A DNA stretch of 64,000 bases from Hymenopus coronatus (Eukaryota > Arthropoda > Insecta > Mantodea > Hymenopodidae), in NCBI GenBank assembly GCA_030762935.1, contig CM060896.1, positions 11,112,001 through 11,176,000 on the forward strand. The letters are read 5' to 3'. Made by a program: the position numbers and the translations under genes. Shown one piece after another: positions 56,094-64,000 of this stretch. The notes below the pieces were generated by a model. It worked only from the letters and a program-made list of their open reading frames with translations, ran no database searches and was not told the DNA's origin. Each line of letters opens with the position of its first letter. The stretch's first letter is position 1.

Positions 56094-59000
56094 GATCAAA
56101 GATGTGATGGCGAGTATAACTTTTACCACAGAAGTGTGTCACAGTTAGATGTGATGGTAGGTATAACTTTTACCACAGCAGTGTGTCACAGTTAGATGTG
56201 ATGGTGGGTATAACTTTTATCACAGAAGTATATCACAGTTAGATGTGATGGTGGGTATAACTTTTACCACAGAAGTATATCACAGCTAGATGTTATGGTG
56301 GGTATAACTTTTACCACAGAAGTATGTCACAGCTAGATGTTATGGTGGGTATAACTGTTATCACAGAAGTATGTCACAGCTAGATGTTATGGTGGGTATA
56401 ACTGTTATCACAGAAGTATCTCACAGCTAGATGTGATGGTGGGTATAACTGTTATCACAGAAGTATGTCACAGCTAGATGTGATGGTGGGTATAACTGTT
56501 ATAACAGAAGTATGTCACAGCTAGATGTGATGGTGGGTATAACTGTTATCACAGAAGTATGTCACAGCTAGATGTTATGGTGGGTATAACTGTTATCACA
56601 GAAGTATATCACAGCTAGATGTTATGGTGGGTATAACTTTTACCACAGAAGTATATCACAGCTAGATGTGATGGTGGGTATAACTGTTATCACAGAAGTA
56701 ACTCACAGCTAGATGTGATGGTGGGTATAACTGTTATCACAGAAGTATGTCACAGCTAGATGTGATGGTGAGTATAACTGTTATCACAGAAGTATGTCAC
56801 AGCTAGATGTGATGGTGGGTATAACTGTTATCACAGAAGTATGTCACAACTAGATGTGATGGTGGGTATAACTGTTATCTCAGAAGTATGTCACAGCTAG
56901 ATGTTATGGTGGGTATAACTTTTATCACAGAAGTATGTCACAGCTAGATGTGATGGTGGGTATAACTGTTATCACAGAAGTATGTCACAGCTACATGTGA
57001 TGGTGGGTATAACTGTTCTCACAGAAGTATGTCACAGCTACATGTGATGGTGGGTATAACTGTTATCACAGAAGTATGTCACAGCTACATGTTATGGTGG
57101 GTATAACTGTTATCACAGAAGTATGTCACAGCTACATGTGATGGTGGGTATAACTGTTATCACAGAAGTATGTCACAGCTACATGTGATGGTGGGTATAA
57201 CTGTTATCACAGAAGTATGTCACAGCTACATGTGATGGTGGGTATAACTGTTATAACAGAAGTATGTCACAGCTACATGTGATGGTGGGTATAACTGTTA
57301 TCACAGAAGTATGTCACAAGTAGATGTGATGGTGGGTATAACTGTTCTCACAGAAGTATGTCACAGCTACATGTGATGGTGGGTATAACTGTTATCACAG
57401 AAGTATGTCACAGCTACATGTTATGGTGGGTATAACTGTTATCACAGAAGTATGTCACAGCTACATGTGATGGTGGGTATAACTGTTATCACAGAAGTAT
57501 GTCACAGCTACATGTGATGGCGGTATTACTGTTATCACAGAAGTATGTCACAGCTAGATGTGATGTTTGGTATAACTGTTATCACAGAAGTATGTCACAG
57601 CTAGATGTGATGGTGGGTATAACTGTTATCACAGAAGTATGTCAAAACTAGATGTGATGTTTGGTATAACTTTTATCACAGAAGTAAGTCACAGCTAGAT
57701 GTGATGGTGGGTATAACTGTTATCACAGAAGTATGTCACAGCTAGATGTGATGGTGGGTATAACTTTTATCTCAGAAGTATGTCACAGCTAGATGTGATG
57801 GTGGGTATAACTGTTATCACAGAAGTATGTCACAGCTAGATGTGATGGCGAGTATAACTGTTATCACAGAAGTATGTCGCAGCTAGATGTGATGGTGAGT
57901 ATAACTGTTATCACAGAAGTATATCACAGCTAGATGTGATGGCGAGTATAACTTATCACAGAAGTATGTCACAGCTAGATGTGATGTTTGGTATAACTGT
58001 TATCACAGAAGTATGTCACAACTAGATGTGATGTTTGGTATAACTGTTATCACAGAAGTATGTCACAACTAGATGTGATGTTTGGTATAACTGTTATCAC
58101 AGAAGTATATCACAGCTAGATGTGATGTTTGGTATAACTGTTATCACAGAAGTATATCACAGCTAGATGTGATGGTGGGTATAACTGTTATCACAGAAGT
58201 ATGTCACAGCTACATGTGATGGCGGTATTACTGTTATCACAGAAGTATGTCACAGCTAGATGTGATGGTGGGTATAACTTTTATCACAGAAGTATGTCAC
58301 AGCTACATGTGATGGTGGGTATAACTTTTATCTCAGAAGTATGTCACAGCTAGATGTGATGGTGGGTATAACTGTTATCACAGAAGTATATCACAGCTAG
58401 ATGTGATGGTGGGTATAACTGTTATCACAGAAGTATGTCACAGCTAGATGTGATGTTTGGTATAACTGCTATCACAGAAGTATGTCACAGCTAGATGTGA
58501 TGTTTGGTATAACTGTTATCACAGAAGTATGTCACAGCTAGATGTGATGTTTGGTATAACTGTTATCACAGAAGTATGTCACAGCTAGATGTGATGTTTG
58601 GTATAACTGTTATCACAGAAGTATGTCACAGCTAGATGTGATGTTTGGTATAACTGTTATCACAGAAGTATGTCACAGCTAGATGTGATGTTTGGTATAA
58701 CTGTTATCACAGAAGTATGTCACAGCTAGATGTGATGTTTGGTATAACTGTTATCACAGAAGTATGTCACAGCTAGATGTGATGGTGGGTATAACTGTTA
58801 TCACAGAAGTATGTCACAGCTAGATGTGATGTTTGGTATAACTGTTATCACAGAAGTATGTCACAGCTAGATGTGATGTTTGGTATAACTGTTATCACAG
58901 AAGTATGTCACAGCTAGATGTGATGTTTGGTATAACTGTTATCACAGAAGTATGTCACAGCTAGATGTGATGGTGGGTATAACTGTTATTGCAGAAGTAT

Positions 59001-62000
59001 GTCACAGCTAGATGTGATGTTTGGTATAACTGTTATTACAGAAGTATGTCACAGCTACATGTGATGGTGGATATAACTGTTATCACAGAAGTATGTCACA
59101 GCTAGATGTGATGTTTGGTATAACTGTTATTGCAGAAGTATGTCACAGCTAGATGTTATGATGGGTATAACTGTTATCACAGAAGTATATCACAGCTAGA
59201 TGTTATGATAGGTATAACTGTTATCACAGAATTATGTCACAGCTAGATGTGATGGTGGGTATAACTGTTATTACAGAAGTATGTCACAGCTAGATGTGAT
59301 GTTTGGTATAACTGTTATCACAGAAGTATGTCACAGCTAGATGTGATGTTGGATATAACTGTTATCACAGAAGTATGTCACAGCTAGATGTGATGTTTGG
59401 TATAACTGTTATCACAGAAGTATGTCACAGCTAGATGTGATGTTGGATATAACTGTTATCACAGAAGTATGTCACAGCTAGATGTGATGTTTGGTATAAC
59501 TGTTATCACAGAAATATGTCACAGCTAGATGTTATGGTGGGTATAACTGTTATCACAGAAGTATATCACAGCTAGATGTTATGGTGGGTATAAGTGTTAT
59601 CACAGAAGTATATCACAGCTAGATGTTATGGTGGGTATAACTTTTACCACAGAAGTATATCACAGCTAGATGTGATGGTGGGTATAACTGTTATCACAGA
59701 AGTATGTCACAGCTAGATGTGATGGTGGGTATAACTGTTATCTCAGAAGTATGACACAGCTAGATGTGATGGTGGGTATAACTGTTATCACAGAAGTATG
59801 TCACAGCTAGATGTGATGGTGGGTATAACCTTTATTACAGAAGTATGTCACAGCTAGATGTGATGGTGGGTATAACTGTTATCTCAGAAGTATGTCACAG
59901 CTAAATGTGATGGCGGTATTACTGTTATCACAGAAGTATGTCACAGCTAGATGTGATGTTTGGTATAACTGTTATCACAGAAGTATGTCACAGCTAGATG
60001 TGATGGTGGGTATAACTGTTATCACAGAAGTATGTCACAACTAGATGTGATGTTTGGTATAACTTTTATCACAGAAGTATATCACAGCTAGATGTGATGG
60101 TGGATATAACTGTTATCACAGAAGTATGTCACAGCTAGATGTGATGGTGAGTATAACTGTTATCACAGAAGTATGTCACAACTAGATGAGATGTTTGGTA
60201 TAACTTTTATCACAGAAGTAAGTCACAGCTAGATGTGATGGTGGGTATAACTGTTATCACAGAAGTATGTCACAGCTAGATGTGATGGTGGGTATAACTG
60301 TTATCACAGAAGTATGTCACAGCTAGTTGTGATGGCGGTATTACTGTTATCACAGAAGTATGTCACAGCTAGATGTGATGGTGGGTATAACTGTTATCAC
60401 AGAAGTATGTCACAGCTAGATGTGATGGCGGTATTACTGTTATCACAGAAGTATGTCACAGCTAGATGTGATGGCGGTATTACTGTTATCACAGAAGTAT
60501 GTCACAGCTAGATGTGATGGTGGGTATAACTGTTATCACAGAAGTATGTCACAGCTAGATGTGATGGTGGGTATAACTGTTATCACAGAAGTATGTCACA
60601 GCTACATGTGATGGCGGTATTACTGTTATCACTGAAGTATGTCACAGCTAGATCTGATGGTGGGTATAACTTTTATCACAGAAGTATGTCACAGCTACAT
60701 GTGATGGTGGGTATAACTTTTTTCACAGAATTATGTCACAGCTAGATGTGATGGTGGGTATAACTGTTATCACAGAAGTATGTCACAACTAGATGTGATG
60801 GTGAGTATAACTTTTATCACAGAAGTATGTCACAACTAGATGTGATAGTGGGTATAACTTTTATCACAGAAGTATGTCACAGCTAGATGTGATGGTGGGT
60901 ATAACTTTTATCACAGAAGTATGTCACAACTAGATGTGATGGTGGGTATAACTTTTATCACAGAAGTAAGTCACAGCTAGATGTGATGGTGGGTATAACT
61001 GTTATTACAGAAGTATGTCACAACTAGATGTGATGTTTGGTATAACTGTTATCACAGAAGTAAGTCACAGCTAGATGTGATGTTTGGTATAACTGTTATC
61101 ACAGAAGTATGTCACAGCTAGATGTGATGGTGGGTATAACTGTTATCACAGAAGTAAGTCACAATAAGATGTGATGTTTGGTATAACTGTTATCACAGAA
61201 GTATGTCACAGCTAGATGTGATGTTTGGTATAACTGTTATCACAGAAGTAAGTCACAACTAGATGTGATGGTGGGTATAACTGTTATCACAGAAGTATGT
61301 CACAACTAGATGTGATGTTTGGTATAACTGTTATCACAGAAGTAAGTCACAGCTAGATGTGATGTTTGGTATAACTGTTATCACAGAAGTATGTCACAGC
61401 TAGATGTGATGTTTGGTATAACTGTTATCACAGAAGTATGTCACAGCTAGATGTGATGGTGGGTATAACTTTTATCACAGAAGTATGTCACAGCCAGATG
61501 TGATGGTGGGTATAACTTCTATCACAGAAGTATATCACAGTTAGATGTGATGGTGGGTATAACTTCTATCACAGAAGTATGTCACAGCTTGATGTGATGG
61601 TGAGTATACCTTTTATCACAGAAGTATATCACAGCCAGATGTGATGGTGGGTATAACTTTTATCACAGAAGTATGTCACAGCTAGATGTGATGGCGAGTA
61701 TAACTGTTATCACAGAAGTATGTCACAGCTAGATGTGATGGTGAGTATACCTTTTATCACAGAAGTATATCACAGCTACATGTAGTCAAAGATGTGATGG
61801 TGGGTATAACTTTTATCACAGAAGTATGTCACAGCTAGATGTGATGGTGGGTATAACTGTTATCACAGAAGTATGTCACAGCTAGATGTGATGGTGGGTA
61901 TAACTGTTATAACAGAAGTATGTCACAGCTAGATGTGTAGGTGGGTATAACTGTTATAACAGAAGTATGTCACAGCTACATGTGATGGTGGGTATATCTT

Positions 62001-64000
62001 TTATCACAGAAGTATGTCACAGCTAGATGTTATGGTGGGTATAACTGTTATCACAGAAGTATGTCACAGCTAGATGTTATGGTGGGTATAACTTTTATCA
62101 CAGAAGTATGTCACAGCTAGATGTGATGGTGGGTATAACTGTTATCACAGAAGTATGTCACAGCTAGATGTGATGGTGGGTATAACTGTTATCACAGAAG
62201 TATGTCACAGCTAGATGTGATGGTGGGTATAACTGTTATAACAGAAGTATGTCACAGCTACATGTGATGGTGGGTATAACTTTTATCACAGAAGTATGTC
62301 ACAGCTAGATGTTATGGTGGGTATAACTGTTATCACAGAAGTATGTCACAGCTAGATGTTATGGTGGGTATAACTTTTATCACAGAAGTATGTCACAGCT
62401 AGATGTGATGGTGAGTATAACTTTTATCACAGAAGTATGTCACAACTAGATGTGATGGTGGGTATAACTGTTATCACAGAAGTATGTCACAGCTACATGT
62501 GATGTTGGGTATAACTGTTATAACAGAAGTATGTCACAGCTACATGTAATGGTGGGTATAACTTTTACACAGAAGTATGTCACAGCTACATGTAATGGTG
62601 GGTATAACTTTTATCACAGAAGTATGTCACAACTAGATGTGATGTTTGGTATAACTGGTAACGCAGAAGTATGTCACAGCTAGATGTGATGTTTGGTATA
62701 ACTGGTAACACAGAAGTATGTCACAGCTAGATGTGATGTTTGGTATAACTGGTAACACAGAAGTATGTCACAGCTAGATGTGATGTTTGGTATAACTTTT
62801 ATCACAGAAGTATGTCACAGCTAGATGTGATGGTGGGTATAACTTTTATCACAGAAGTATGTCACAGCTACATGTGATGGTGGGTATAACTGTTATAACA
62901 GAAGTATGTCACAGCTACATGTGATGGTGGGTATAACTGTTATAACAGAAGTATGTCACAGCTAGATGTGATGTTGGATATAACTTTTATTACAGAAGTA
63001 TGTCACAGCTACATGTGATGGTGGGTATAACTGTTATAACAGAAGTATGTCACAGCTAGATGTGATGTTGGATATAACTTTTATTACAGAAGTATGTCAC
63101 AGCTAGATGTGATGTTTGGTATAACTGTTATCACAGAAGTATGTCACAGCTAGATGTGATGTTTGGTATAACTGTTATCACAGAAGTATGTCACAGCTAG
63201 ATGTGATGGTGGGTATAACTGTTATTACAGAAGTATGTCACAGCTAGATGTGATGTTTGGTATAACTGTTATCACAGAAGTATGTCACAGCTAGATGTGA
63301 TGTTGGATATAACTGTTATCACAGAAGTAAGTCACAGCTAGATGTGATGTTTGGTATAACTTTTATCACAGAAGTAAGTCACAGCTAGATGTGATGGTGG
63401 GTATAACTGTTATCACAGAAGTATGTCACAGCTAGATGTGATGGTGGGTATAACTGTTATCACAGAAGTATGTCACAGCTAGATGTGATGGTGGGTATAA
63501 CTGTTATCACAGAAGTATGTCACAGCTAGTTGTGATGGCGGTATTACTGTTATCACAGAAGTATGTCACAGCTAGATGTGATGGTGGGTATAACTGTTAT
63601 CACAGAAGTATGTCACAGCTACATGTGATGGCGGTATTACTGTTATCACTGAAGTATGTCACACCTAGATCTGATGGTGGGTATAACTTTTATCACAGAA
63701 GTATGTCACAGCTACATGTGATGGTGGGTATAATTGTTATCACTGAAGTATGTCACAGCTAGATCTGATGGTGGGTATAACTTTTATCACAGAAGTATGT
63801 CACAGCTAGATGTGATAGTGGGTATAACTTTTATCACAGAAGTATGTCACAGCTAGATGTGATGGTGGGTATAACTTTTATCACAGAAGTATGTCACAGC
63901 TAGATGTGATGTTTGGTATAACTGTTATCACAGAAGTATGTCACAGCTAGATGTGATGGTGGGTATAACTGTTATCACAGAAGTATGTCACAGCTACATG
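56094..64000 (+). repeat. 47-bp satellite array, about 168 monomers, continues past the window
   Basis: The monomer reads agctagatgtgatggtgggt, ataactgttatcacagaagt, atgtcac. Spacing is 47 bp (for example cagctagatg at 58441 and 58488). The main variants carry gatggtggg, gatgtttgg or the 46-bp gatggcggtattac. Variants cluster by region; gatgtttgg dominates about 57960-59500. An irregular unit with tagtcaaagatg lies at about 61780, echoing the first unit at 56094. Open frames within it are periodic artefacts. Confidence 0.96.

Noticed and set aside
60314..63762. Open frames reading QKYVTARCDGG repeats in the 47-bp array
   Set aside because: They open only where 46-bp variants shift the frame; they are periodic artefacts without a start context or domain.
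48662..64000. CRISPR-like periodicity
   Set aside because: Both arrays are fully tandem with no unique spacers; period and context are those of eukaryotic satellites.

Overview
The window is intronic, repeat-dominated DNA from a large-genome animal, probably an arthropod. The evidence is a DUF4817-type Tc1/mariner transposase, DD34D mariners, a BED-finger hAT transposase and several tRNA-headed SINE families. No species can be named from the sequence. The only host coding sequence I can support is one 96-bp exon (55440-55535, + strand). It encodes the cysteine-rich zinc-finger segment that precedes the RING domain in ZNRF1/ZNRF2-type E3 ubiquitin ligases, and it has a clean acceptor, donor and phase. 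If it belongs to a live gene, everything upstream could be its first intron and everything downstream its next one; that is inference.

From 1 to about 48.3 kb, and again at 53.4-55.3 kb, the sequence is mostly made of some 45 full, partial and nested copies of one 0.85-0.9 kb non-coding family, called R here. In its forward orientation R starts with TCTGATGTGTTCCATTCAC, carries a (CA)n microsatellite slot in its 3' third, and ends in a hairpin built on the palindrome ACTATGTACATAGT followed by GTAGAGAAAGTAAAAA. Two nested insertions give the boundaries A|TC...A|T with no target-site duplication. Together with the 3' hairpin, the offset inverted ends and the microsatellite core, this resembles Helentron-associated elements (HINE/DINE-1 type) more than a TIR transposon.

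Other elements sit in and between the R copies: a truncated, broken BED/hAT transposon (10.3-11.9 kb); a Tc1-like remnant (5.5-5.9 kb); two mariner copies (35.7-37.8 and 40.6-41.8 kb), both with TA flanks and a shared frameshift; two fold-back mariner derivatives with arms of exactly equal length (19820-20704, 267-bp arms; 33522-34218, 228-bp arms); a hAT-like non-autonomous element with an 8-bp duplication (54080-55300); and SINEs.

Three tandem arrays stand out. A 2.7-kb TG/TATG/TGTC microsatellite (25.05-27.79 kb) lies in the microsatellite slot of an R copy and contains a SINE and a 36-bp minisatellite. A 98-bp satellite with a local 196-bp dimeric higher-order pattern fills 48.66-53.16 kb; its left flank plus one monomer recurs inverted as a relic at 4.69-5.06 kb. 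A 47-bp satellite runs from 56.09 kb to the window end, directly downstream of the ZNRF-like exon. The overall history is nested transposition plus tandem expansion inside the introns of one gene.
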